Below, piece after piece: positions 23,401 through 31,962 of a DNA stretch of 32,186 nt. Position numbers and translations under genes: made by a program. Location: NCBI GenBank assembly GCA_009777715.1, contig WRLH01000032.1:1-32186 (forward strand). Reading direction: 5' to 3'. The notes under the pieces are model-generated. The model did not search any database. It saw only the letters and a program-made list of their open reading frames with translations, and was not told the DNA's origin. The number at the start of each line of letters is the position of its first letter. The first letter of the stretch is position 1. This stretch comes from Lachnospiraceae bacterium. GTDB lineage: Bacteria > Bacillota > Clostridia > Lachnospirales > Lachnospiraceae.

Positions 23401-26400
23401 AAGCGGATCACGTCATTCCGGCTGCCAGCAAGCCCGAAATCTACCGCGGAGCGCAAAAAGATAATGGCTGGGCTTTCTTTAATGACCATTTCCGCGGCCC
23501 GCTGAAAGGCTCTCCCGATCACAATGACCGCGATGGGAGCGGCAACCCAACTGACGCCAACAAAGGCTTTATCACCGGAATCACGGCCAATGCCGGGTTG
23601 ATTCTGCATGGGGCCCGCGGCTGGCAACACCCAAACAATGGGGCTTCGAACATTATTGCCAATGCTTCCGAAACGGTTAACTATATCACCGCCCACGACA
23701 ATTTGAACCTGTGGGACAAAATCAGCATTTCATTCTGGACCAACGGCCATCCTGACCTGATGATCTGGGATGAGCATAAACCCAGCCCGATCCCGACCAA
23801 CCCGCCGCGCCGTCCTGCGCCTGGCTTTACCAGCGTCAATGCCATTACTGACCGCGATACCGGAACTGGCAGGAACGATGCCGGGGTGACGATATCCACC
23901 AAAGCCCAGCTGCTTAGCGCCGGGATTATCCTGACCAGCCAAGGCGTGCCTTTCTTCCAGGCCGGTGATGAGTTCCTCCGCAGTAAGCAGGGCCACAAAA
24001 ACAGTTATAACGCCAGCGACCTTATTAATGTCATCAACTGGCAGGATAAAGCTGATTATGGCTTGGTTTTTGACTATTACCAAGGCTTAATTGAGCTAAG
24101 GAAAAGCCACCCGGCTTTCCGGATGGATGATTTAGATGATATTAATACCTATTGGCAAGAAATCGGCTTTACGACCCCAGCCGATGCCGAGGCCAAAAAA
24201 GCTAACTTTGTTAATTCCGGGTCATCAAACCTTGCTGTCCCCGGAGTGGTTGCTTTCAAAATCGATGGCGGCGCGATTGGTGACACATGGGAAAATATCT
24301 ATGTCGTTTATAATGGCAATGAAGACCATGATGCCAATGTCAACCTCGGCCATACCGATACATTGACCAGAGTAGTCAATCACGAAGCGGTTAATCTGGA
24401 CATCGGCCTTGGAACGGTTGCGGCCGGAGCTTGGCCAACCGTCCCCGCCCGCTCAATTGCAGTTTTTACTGATGCCGAACTTCTGCCGTTTACCAGTGAT
24501 TACAATATTATTTTTGAATTGGCTTCTGGTCTTACATATCATGACTCCGATATCCATGTCTGGCAAGCCGGGGGAAGTGATTTACTTAATTCACCTTTCA
24601 AATTCGACTGGACTGGAGATGAAGGCCTTGCCATCGCCCCGATTATGCCGGGCCAACTGGGCCGGGAATTTGGCTTCATTGTCCGCCCGACAGGAGCTTG
24701 GGTGCCTGACCGCGTCAATAATAGCTTCAATGGTTTTGGTCCTGATATCGCAAATATTGACCGTTTTATCACCACCCATGCCCAAGAGCCAAATACCAAA
24801 ATCCGCTTAACCCCCAACCAGCGAGGCTTCCGCACCTATGCCGAGGCTGTCACGCACATTGGGGTAAATGCTGATTTTGGGCAAGAAATATTCTTTCGCT
24901 GGCGCGACCAAGAGCGGTTTGTGGCCGGAATCCCCCAAAATACCTCACCAGTCACTTTGCCCAGGGCCCGCTTTCGTGTTAATGGCGGAGTTTATGACGG
25001 AACTTGGTCTCCCGTTTTTGCGCTTAACTATAACAGCACGGAAGATATGTATTCAATCAATATCGGAGGCACAGGCTTAAACCTAAGCCCCGGCGATATT
25101 GTCCGCTACCAGTTCTCCTTTGACGGCGGAAGCACTTGGGTAGAGGACGAATATAATTTAGTAAACGGTGAGTCCCAGCTTCTTGTCCCCGAAATCAAGC
25201 TTGGTTTTGCCCATGATGAATTTAGCTTAAGGCAGCTTAATGTCCTTGTTGTTTCCGGCCTCGAAAACGTCCATGCCGTCCATGCTGACCTAAGGGCTTT
25301 TGGCTTAAGCGAGACTGAGGATATCCCGATGCTGACCCCGGGGCGTTTCTCAAAGGTCGTTGAGCCAGCCGCTTCGCTGGGGACTAAGAATGTCCCGGTG
25401 ACGGTTGTCTTTGATGATGGTTCGTCCGCTTCTAAGACTGTCAGCACAGAAGTGGTTGCCAATACGGCGGACGATTTTGATTGGGACGAAGCCATTATTT
25501 ATTTTATGGTGACAGACCGTTTTGCCAAACTGGACGGCAACGGTAATGTCGTCACCCCCAACCCCAACCTGATTAACACAAGGCCCGAAGATCCCCCGCT
25601 TTCTTCCGGGGCTTCCGGGGACGGCGTCCAGCTTGGCGCATATGCCGGGGGCGACTTTAAGGGGCTTACGAAAAGCCTTGATTACTTAAAAGAACTGGGC
25701 GTAAATACGATTTGGATTACGCCGATTGTTGAAAATATCCCCCACAATATCCGGGACGGAAACCCGGACATTGAGTCCTCGTACCATGGTTATTGGGCGA
25801 AAAACTTTGAAAACCTTGACGCAAGGCTGGGGAGCGACACGGATTTTGCGGAACTGATTGCCGGAATCCACAACCGCGGCATGAAGCTTATGCTAGATAT
25901 CGTGCTTAACCATGCCGGGTATGACATGGCTTTAATGAATGGCGAAGCCACCGAACCCCATTTCTTCCTGCCGGACGGCACTTCGATGTTCCGCCCGATT
26001 GTTGAGCTTGACAATGGGACAAATGACCCCTTAACCGGATCACTTAACGGGCTTCCGGATTTCCGGACCGAAGATCTTTTCGTCCGTGACCTGCTAGTCA
26101 AATGGCAGCTAAAATGGGCTGAAGAATACGGAATTGATTATTTCCGCGTTGATACAGTCAAGCACGTTGAAAACGATGCTTGGAAAGCCCTAAAATCCGG
26201 CCTGATAGAAAATAACGCTGATTTCAAAATGATTGGCGAATTGTGGGTTAATAATCCTTATGCTTCGAATTTAGGCGGTTATCTTGATACCCAATCGATG
26301 GATTCGCTGCTTGATTTTGATTTTAAATTTATTGCAAGTGGCTTTGTCCAAGACTTAAATCTGGAAATTGTCGCCAACCGCCTTAAAGACCGCGAAACGA

Positions 26401-29400
26401 TGATGAAAGCCAATCCGCTGTTAAGCTACGGCCAATTCCTGTCAAGCCATGACGAGGACAATTTTGGCACAATGGTGCCCGGAATAATGAGTGATAAGAT
26501 TGCCCAAATGCAAGCCGCAGCCAGTTTACAGCTGACTGCGCTTGGCCAGCCGGTTATTTATTACGGCGAAGATGTTGGCCAATATGCCTATAATAGCTCT
26601 GGCCCATACGGCGGCACAACATCGTGGTACCACCCGAACCGCTATAGCTTTGACTGGGATAATACCTTTAATCCCGCTAGTCCGGTTAACGAGCCGGGCA
26701 ACGCCATCAACCAGCATTACCGGGCCATCACCAAAACCCGCGCCATGTTTTCAAAGACATATTCCAAAGGCAACCGGGAATATTATGCCACCGGAAACGG
26801 TAACGTCCTTGCCTTTTCGACTACCTACGGAACGGAAACAGTCCTGACCTTTATTAACAGAAGTTCAACGGCCCAAAACGCAACCCTTACTGTGACGCCT
26901 TTCACCGAGGGGACGAAGCTGCTTGATTATTATGCGATGATTAAAAGCGGTGACCGGGGTGATGAAATTAACGCCGGAACTAACGGCGGCATTACTGTTT
27001 CTGTCCCGGCAATGGCTGACGGGGCAACCGTTGTCCTGGCTGTTTCCAACGCTGATACGCCCATGACAAGCGATTTAGTTTTTACGATACCGACCGGGCA
27101 TATCTATAACGGAAGCGAACAGGGAATCGGCAGCGTATCGTCCGCTCCCGGTATCACCGGGCTGGGGCTTATTACGGTCAAATACAATAATAGCGCCGCC
27201 GTCCCCAAAAATGCCGGAACATATATTGTCACGGCGGATATCGCCGCCGGGGATGACTATAGTGCCGTTAACGGCCTAACCCTTGGCACTTATGAGATTG
27301 GCAAGAAAACCCTTACCGTGGCAGCCGATCCGATCGAAAAGTACTTCGGCCAGTTTGACCCAACGCTTACATTTACTTATAGCGGGAATATCGCAAGCGA
27401 AATCCCTGGCTTCTCTGGCGGTCTTATGCGCGACGCAGGTGAAACTGTGGATTCTTACGACATCTTCGCTGGCACTCTGACCCTGCAAAACCGCGCTGGC
27501 GATGCAGGTTTTGATAACTTCCTTTATGCCAATTATGAGTTTGCCTTTACCCCCAGCGTCTTAACGATTAAGGAGTATGACCCGCAGGCTGTTGCTACTT
27601 TAAGCGGCGCAACCGGAAATGACGGCTGGTTCGGGCTTAATGACTTAGTGACCCTTAATGCCCCGGCTGGTTTCGAAATTACCGCAACTTACGCGCCGGG
27701 GAGCTGGTCTTTCTGGTCTTCTTCGATTACCCTTGATAATAGTAGCGAGGGCGAGGACAAAGAAGCCGTTTATTACCTAAGAAGCACGACTCCTGATGAT
27801 ACGCTTAATGCTGTCTCAACCCCAAAAACGATTACTTACAATGTTGACCTGGCCCCGCCGTTAGGGGAAATACAGATTAAAACCCGGATTTTTAACAGCT
27901 TTATGAATGCCCTTACTTTTGGCTATTTCTTCAAAAATACCCAAAGCGTGGCAATAGACGCAAGCGATTTACGATCGGGAGTTGAGTCAATTTCATATCT
28001 TGTCACCGAGACAAAATATAATGAAGACGGCGTAAAGGCTCTTTTGCCTACAGCATGGACTGCTTATAATAATAGCAGCAAACCGTCCTTGGAAAAAGGC
28101 TTTATGGGTTATGTCTATGCCCGGATAGCTGACAAGGCGGGTAACCTGACTTTCATCTCATCGGAGAATGTTGTCATCTTTGAGGACAGCTCCGGAGATT
28201 CGCTCGAAATCAACGCGACAAGAATAAGCAATGAAATGAGTTTAACGCTTAACCTAAACGGAAATACGATCAAAAATATTAATGACGGGACGGCTGATTT
28301 GGCCTTAGGGACGGATTATACCGTTTCAGTCGCCGCCGATGTTGCCACCGTCACTTTTACCAAGCCTTATCTTAATGGCCTCCCAGTCGGAGAAAACATC
28401 CTTACTGTTTCCTTTAACCCTCAAGGCCGGACTGAAACAGGCGATACCGGAAGTGACACTCCTGTCAGTTTGGAGATTACGATCAATATCAGCCGGGCCG
28501 AACAGACGACTCCTTTCGTTATCACCAATCCCGGCACGAAGATCTACGGCGATTCCTCATTCACGCTGGCAGCCAGCGGCGGAAACGGAACAGGCGGTAT
28601 TGCCTATGCCCAGCTTACCAATTCCCTGCCTCTTTCCGAGCAGGCCGGGACAGTTTACGCTAGCGGCCTTGTTAACATCACCGGGGCCGGAACAATCCAT
28701 GTCAGGGCATCCAAAGCCGCCGATGATGATTACAATGCTGCCTTTGCTGACCTTATTATTACTGTTCGTCCGAAAAGCGTAACCAGCTATGCTTCCGATG
28801 TCACCTACGGCGGCAAGACTTATGACGGAACAACACTCGTTACTGGCCTTTCCATTGCCTCTCCGACCGGAATCTTAGGCGGTGATGATGTAATGATTGA
28901 TTATGATAACGCCGAATTTGATAATCCCAATGTCGGACTTCAGAGCGTTTTTGTGACCGGGCTTAAGCTGCTTGGCAATGATGCCGGAAAATACATCTTA
29001 ACTAACAACAGTCTGGAGGTCTATGGTACTCCTATTAACAAAGCCAATCTTACGCTTACTGCCCATGACAAGGTTGTTTTAGTCGGCGAGGCAGAGCCGA
29101 ATTATACCTATTCCTTAAGCGGCCTTGTTGGCACTGATACTGACGCGGGCTTTGCAATCCCCCCGTCATTTACCCTTGACCGGCCTTTTACCAGCACGGT
29201 GGCTGATGAATTTGACATTATTCCCAGCGGGGCTGTTTCCGCTAATTATAATTTCAATTATGTTAATGGCAAATTGACGGTGACTGATTTAATCCCTGTT
29301 GATATTACCGGGCTTTTTGCCGCTGATAAAACCTATGACGGAACAGCTTCTTCGCTCTTAACCGGAACGCCGGGCTTATCCGGGGTTATCCCCGGCGATG

Positions 29401-31310
29401 AGGTCTCGTTAAGCGGAACGGCTGTTGGTGCTTTTACTGACGCAAATGCCGGGAACGGCAAGCTGGTCACCGTGACCGGGCTTTACCTATCCGGTGCTGA
29501 CGCTTCCAAATATTACCTTGTCGCGCCTGTCCTTTCAGCGGACATCATTCCTGCTCCTCTTTCTGTGATCGGCTTTGATATTTTCAAGTATTATGATGGC
29601 ACAAATATTGTCACCGGGCTTGGCGCGATTGGTTTTTCAGGCCTTGTCGGCAGCGAAGCTGCGTCTATTACGGCCGGAAGCGTCACCGCTTTCTATGATG
29701 ATGAAAATGCCGGGGACAATAAGCCGATTACTTTTAACCATCATTTTGGGATGTCCGGGGGGACGGCCAACCCAGCCAATTATACGATTAGCCCGCCCAG
29801 CGGGATTTTCGGTTCGATTGCCCGGGCGGCCCAAACCCAGCCAGCCGCGCCAACCTTAGCGTTAAAAACCGCCAATGAAATCACCCTTAATGTGATCACA
29901 GGGGCCGAGTACCGCTTAAGCGGCGGAACATGGCAGGATTCACCGACTTTTGGCGGCCTTAATCCAAATACCGATTATACGTTCTTTGCCCGGCTTAAGG
30001 AAAATGCCAATCTTTTTGCTTCGCCGGAAAGTGCTGAAAGCGCGGCTTTTACAACTGATGACGGCAAATATCCGCAAGCTGCCCCCGGCACGTTTAGCCT
30101 TTCATACTCCGTTTATGTAAATAATACTTCATATACGGTCACGATTCCGGCAACTGCCGGGGCTGAATATAGCTTTGACGGCATTACTTTTGATGATGGC
30201 AATACTATCTCCGGCATTTTGCCCGGAGCAACCGTCACCGGATATAAGCGAATGAAAGAAACGCTGACCCATAACCAAAGCCAAGCCACCAGTGCCAGCC
30301 TTACTTTACCCGGCTTCCCGGCTGCTTCGCCGGGCAGCGGCCAGGGCGGCGGCAGCGGCAGTACTCCGGCAGCGTCTCCGGCGGCCAGTGCGTCAGCCAG
30401 TGCTTCACCGTCTCCTATTCCGGCTGAATCCGCACCAACACCTGGCGTTTCACCAACCCAGCCCGGACGGATTAGCGGCGGAAACAATGTCACAACGGAT
30501 GCTCCCGCTCCGACCATTCCGGCGAACCGCGGGGCGGTTGCGGTTGAGTTCAGCAACCTAAATGGGAACGTCGTATTGGATTTGAATATGGAAATCGTTG
30601 CAGAAATTATTTCTAGCGTCAATGATAACATTGCCCATTTTGACCTTTCTAACGTTAGCGGAACATCGACGGTTACTTTGCCGGGTGATTCGGTGAAAGC
30701 TTTAAACGAAGCCGAGCTTTCTGTAGAGCTTTCATTGCCGCAAGGGACTATGTTCCTTGATTCCGGAGCTTTTAGTTCCGTGGTAAGGCAAGCAAACGGC
30801 GAGAACATAACCTTGATGATAATCAGGCGTGAGTTAGCGGAACTGACCGCCAGCCAAAGGGAGAATTTGGGAAGCAATGATTTGGTCTTTAATATCACGC
30901 TTTCCGGGCAGTCGCGTGGAATTACTGATTTTGACGGCGAGTTTATCCTTGTGACAATTCCTTTTGACGGTGTGCCTCCGGTTACTGTCTGGTATCTAAG
31001 GGATGATGGCGAGTTAGAAGCGATGGATTGCAGTTATGATGAAGAAAAGAAAGAAGTAAGCTTTATGACCAGCCACTTATCTTATTATGTCATTAGCTCT
31101 AGTGAACTGGCTTTAAATGAACCCAGCGACATTAGCGGGGCTGATTCTAGCACAGTTTTACCTGACACAAGCAGAAGTGATTCAAGTGATTTAGTTTTAA
31201 GCACCGCCGGAGGTTTTAAAGGCTGGCTTTGGGTTGGCTTGGGTGTGGCGGCGGTTTTGGTTGCTGGGGGGGTTATGGTGTGGAGGAAGCGCAGGGATAG
31301 TGGAGCGTAG
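20415..31310 (+). CDS. pulA: Giant cell-surface amylopullulanase (type I pullulanase GH13 + alpha-amylase GH13)
   Basis: 3631 residues from ATG 20415 (GGGAGG 6 nt upstream; earlier in-frame ATG lacks a site). Order: signal peptide 1-30; acidic linker to ~115; beta-rich domain; CBM41-like module ~350-450; CBM48-like ~575-620; pullulanase GH13 with YELHIRDFS (Y740), FNWGYDP, DVVYNH, nucleophile D959, acid/base E988, AHDN D1095. A second CBM41-like stretch starts ~1357. The amylase GH13 has VTDRF, DIVLNHAG, nucleophile D1913, acid/base E1942 and HDED D2013. Then come MBG/YDG-type repeats, a CBM_X2-like domain (~2605), a Pro/Ser linker, a final beta domain, LPDTS and a membrane helix with RKRR tail. 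It should cleave alpha-1,6 and alpha-1,4 links of starch and pullulan at the cell surface. Confidence 0.95.
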   Translation: MKKGRRILALLLAFVMMASQIPTAAATENQLDIGIETENLTTTGESNTTGETSTEGENGETGDDETGTGPSENGETGTGPSGDGETDGEILDDDDLLDDEEGDDEDNLLIMPLNMMRAFSGDEYTYTIDVFSEGAATPAMPALIILDSLGDEITPIITDEVISRFRRISFESDSDKVTVVIQAYGNENLGAFSSNNDKRIALTAEHNHAYVQRYMPVTFYISADPVSRQVTATAIKYSPNGFNFWGWANDADFPSYSAFGGTTDDVTDDLIPHGISTTNAQQTTYPLATLANEATIYFKVRMEPDNNWGTNQWRTLFGTGDNDQNISGDKFAQFTMPPIPDPDPEVPAGFYRYNINYFRFNRDSAGWNLWYWGVDGQAANSPNFPAAAASGWSSISFDTEEAELNFNLKKGNNWEERDNLISRTIVTDPVTRTATVWLIEDRDQIIYGVDPELMNGGLFKQHIRRAWSDTTNTVTARISNIPPAGSSIDVTSTQALIDNFRLYDATFEINVPLLSASFTADRITLTANTNLNPQHHYIVHYNTTGTAPDNETVFAEKVMMRRMLDDFAYTGELGMKYTPQRTDFRLWAPTANEVALYIYNDLTINDFKELNLIGGLGTNVTKIKEEKYENPDAKFLMSRNDTNGLWSYGTNVDILNGTYNDNVFTPGTSSGYKYYIYRITYPDGTADYAPDPYAIGASPNGWLSAILDLDSPAALPNDGSGKPTNLHTAHHESATDAVLYELHIRDFSMHPTSGISKNHKGKYLAFTEKGTSVQQTSGVGALMTGVYDINGNAVPIPDGPSTGIDHLIELGVTHVHLLPTFDYGSVDELRPNNFADNRAFNWGYDPQNYNVPEGNYATDVFDPYARVREFRQMVNALHEAGLKVVMDVVYNHTYSTNDGPFQRAVPGYYYRTGLETGLYTDGAGCGNEVADERAMVQKFIVDSVLHWQKEYGIDGFRFDLMGLHVQSTMIAVTNALRANDPQVVVYGEPWPGYAWEADHVIPAASKPEIYRGAQKDNGWAFFNDHFRGPLKGSPDHNDRDGSGNPTDANKGFITGITANAGLILHGARGWQHPNNGASNIIANASETVNYITAHDNLNLWDKISISFWTNGHPDLMIWDEHKPSPIPTNPPRRPAPGFTSVNAITDRDTGTGRNDAGVTISTKAQLLSAGIILTSQGVPFFQAGDEFLRSKQGHKNSYNASDLINVINWQDKADYGLVFDYYQGLIELRKSHPAFRMDDLDDINTYWQEIGFTTPADAEAKKANFVNSGSSNLAVPGVVAFKIDGGAIGDTWENIYVVYNGNEDHDANVNLGHTDTLTRVVNHEAVNLDIGLGTVAAGAWPTVPARSIAVFTDAELLPFTSDYNIIFELASGLTYHDSDIHVWQAGGSDLLNSPFKFDWTGDEGLAIAPIMPGQLGREFGFIVRPTGAWVPDRVNNSFNGFGPDIANIDRFITTHAQEPNTKIRLTPNQRGFRTYAEAVTHIGVNADFGQEIFFRWRDQERFVAGIPQNTSPVTLPRARFRVNGGVYDGTWSPVFALNYNSTEDMYSINIGGTGLNLSPGDIVRYQFSFDGGSTWVEDEYNLVNGESQLLVPEIKLGFAHDEFSLRQLNVLVVSGLENVHAVHADLRAFGLSETEDIPMLTPGRFSKVVEPAASLGTKNVPVTVVFDDGSSASKTVSTEVVANTADDFDWDEAIIYFMVTDRFAKLDGNGNVVTPNPNLINTRPEDPPLSSGASGDGVQLGAYAGGDFKGLTKSLDYLKELGVNTIWITPIVENIPHNIRDGNPDIESSYHGYWAKNFENLDARLGSDTDFAELIAGIHNRGMKLMLDIVLNHAGYDMALMNGEATEPHFFLPDGTSMFRPIVELDNGTNDPLTGSLNGLPDFRTEDLFVRDLLVKWQLKWAEEYGIDYFRVDTVKHVENDAWKALKSGLIENNADFKMIGELWVNNPYASNLGGYLDTQSMDSLLDFDFKFIASGFVQDLNLEIVANRLKDRETMMKANPLLSYGQFLSSHDEDNFGTMVPGIMSDKIAQMQAAASLQLTALGQPVIYYGEDVGQYAYNSSGPYGGTTSWYHPNRYSFDWDNTFNPASPVNEPGNAINQHYRAITKTRAMFSKTYSKGNREYYATGNGNVLAFSTTYGTETVLTFINRSSTAQNATLTVTPFTEGTKLLDYYAMIKSGDRGDEINAGTNGGITVSVPAMADGATVVLAVSNADTPMTSDLVFTIPTGHIYNGSEQGIGSVSSAPGITGLGLITVKYNNSAAVPKNAGTYIVTADIAAGDDYSAVNGLTLGTYEIGKKTLTVAADPIEKYFGQFDPTLTFTYSGNIASEIPGFSGGLMRDAGETVDSYDIFAGTLTLQNRAGDAGFDNFLYANYEFAFTPSVLTIKEYDPQAVATLSGATGNDGWFGLNDLVTLNAPAGFEITATYAPGSWSFWSSSITLDNSSEGEDKEAVYYLRSTTPDDTLNAVSTPKTITYNVDLAPPLGEIQIKTRIFNSFMNALTFGYFFKNTQSVAIDASDLRSGVESISYLVTETKYNEDGVKALLPTAWTAYNNSSKPSLEKGFMGYVYARIADKAGNLTFISSENVVIFEDSSGDSLEINATRISNEMSLTLNLNGNTIKNINDGTADLALGTDYTVSVAADVATVTFTKPYLNGLPVGENILTVSFNPQGRTETGDTGSDTPVSLEITINISRAEQTTPFVITNPGTKIYGDSSFTLAASGGNGTGGIAYAQLTNSLPLSEQAGTVYASGLVNITGAGTIHVRASKAADDDYNAAFADLIITVRPKSVTSYASDVTYGGKTYDGTTLVTGLSIASPTGILGGDDVMIDYDNAEFDNPNVGLQSVFVTGLKLLGNDAGKYILTNNSLEVYGTPINKANLTLTAHDKVVLVGEAEPNYTYSLSGLVGTDTDAGFAIPPSFTLDRPFTSTVADEFDIIPSGAVSANYNFNYVNGKLTVTDLIPVDITGLFAADKTYDGTASSLLTGTPGLSGVIPGDEVSLSGTAVGAFTDANAGNGKLVTVTGLYLSGADASKYYLVAPVLSADIIPAPLSVIGFDIFKYYDGTNIVTGLGAIGFSGLVGSEAASITAGSVTAFYDDENAGDNKPITFNHHFGMSGGTANPANYTISPPSGIFGSIARAAQTQPAAPTLALKTANEITLNVITGAEYRLSGGTWQDSPTFGGLNPNTDYTFFARLKENANLFASPESAESAAFTTDDGKYPQAAPGTFSLSYSVYVNNTSYTVTIPATAGAEYSFDGITFDDGNTISGILPGATVTGYKRMKETLTHNQSQATSASLTLPGFPAASPGSGQGGGSGSTPAASPAASASASASPSPIPAESAPTPGVSPTQPGRISGGNNVTTDAPAPTIPANRGAVAVEFSNLNGNVVLDLNMEIVAEIISSVNDNIAHFDLSNVSGTSTVTLPGDSVKALNEAELSVELSLPQGTMFLDSGAFSSVVRQANGENITLMIIRRELAELTASQRENLGSNDLVFNITLSGQSRGITDFDGEFILVTIPFDGVPPVTVWYLRDDGELEAMDCSYDEEKKEVSFMTSHLSYYVISSSELALNEPSDISGADSSTVLPDTSRSDSSDLVLSTAGGFKGWLWVGLGVAAVLVAGGVMVWRKRRDSGA

Positions 31311-31345
31311 GGCGAGACCTGTCATTGCGGGGGCCGAGGCCTGTC

Positions 31346-31367
31346 ATTGCGGCCTCCGAGCCGCAAT
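31346..31367. repeat. ATTGCGG/CCGCAAT palindrome behind the amylopullulanase
   Basis: ATTGCGG, 8 nt and CCGCAAT, followed by CCTGTAA. It corresponds to 19444-19465 and opens the right-hand repeat block. A half-copy (GTCATTGCGG) precedes it at 31321. Confidence 0.8.
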
Positions 31368-31386
31368 CCTGTAATTCCGCGCGTTT

Positions 31387-31593
31387 GAGAGCTGTCGATT
31401 CACCGCCCGACCCGCTTTCGCTCCGAGAGATACTCCGCGCGGTTGAGAGCTGCCGATTCACCGCCCGACACGCTCTCGCTCCGAGAGATACTCCGCGCGG
31501 TTGAGAGCTGCCGATTCACCGCCCGACCCGCTTTCGCTCCGAGAGAAATGTTTTGACATTATCTCAAGGGTCGGTCTTATGAATCGCACTCTC
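31387..31593 (+). repeat. Dispersed palindromic element, copy D, with left arm triplicated
   Basis: The left arm, GAGAGCTGYCGATTCACCGC and onward to CTCCGAGAGA, occurs three times with an exact 58-bp period (31387, 31445, 31503). Only the third is followed by the inner stem and the right arm, giving a 91-bp core (31503-31593). The inner stem is shortened to GAGAAATGT-TTTG-ACATTATCTC, 35 bp less than the other copies. Confidence 0.9.
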
Positions 31594-31619
31594 TATCGCA
31601 CGATTATGGGCTTGACTGT

Positions 31620-31759
31620 GTCATTGCGGACTTGTTCCGCAATCTTGTAAAACCGCCTGGGATTGCGGATTGAACCCGCAATGACATTTAAGTGTATGTA
31701 CATGAGCAAAAATTTTCCACGTCTTGCCCTTTGAGACAAGAAATCAAAAAATGCACAAT
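31620..31759 (+). repeat. 140-bp direct repeat, right copy (matches 19725-19863)
   Basis: It has the same order as the left copy: two ATTGCGG/CCGCAAT palindromes, CTTGTAAAACCGCCTGGG, ATGACATTTAA, ATGAGCAAAAATTTTCC and the TTGCC...GACAAG motif. Both copies are in the same orientation relative to the 10.9-kb gene between them. Confidence 0.9.
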
Positions 31760-31790
31760 TGAGTATGCAACAGAGTATATCATTCCAATA

Positions 31791-31857
31791 AGAATGCTAA
31801 CATACCAGAGGTGTGTTAGCATTCTTGCCAGCGTTGCCGCCGGGCAACGCTTTTTTT
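31791..31857 (+). terminator. Double hairpin with strong Rho-independent terminator
   Basis: Hairpin 1 pairs AGAATGCTAACATACC with GGTGTGTTAGCATTCT (16 bp, one G-U) over loop AGA (31791-31825). Hairpin 2 pairs GCGTTGCC (31831-31838) with GGCAACGC (31843-31850), followed by seven T. It lies 480 bp past the amylopullulanase stop, so it ends either a long 3' UTR or a separate small transcript. Nothing coding is apparent from 31311 to 31962. Confidence 0.85.
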
Positions 31858-31962
31858 ATGACCGAAAATTGGGCATTTTGGTCTTTGATTTCGTAGTATC
31901 ACGGGTAGGCGTGGGAATTTATTTGCTCATGTACTGCATACGCAAAGGCGGCTTTTGTGGTA

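Noticed and set aside
30113-30898. 261-codon open frame on the - strand
   Set aside because: Antisense to the C-terminal part of the amylopullulanase; biased composition explains its length.
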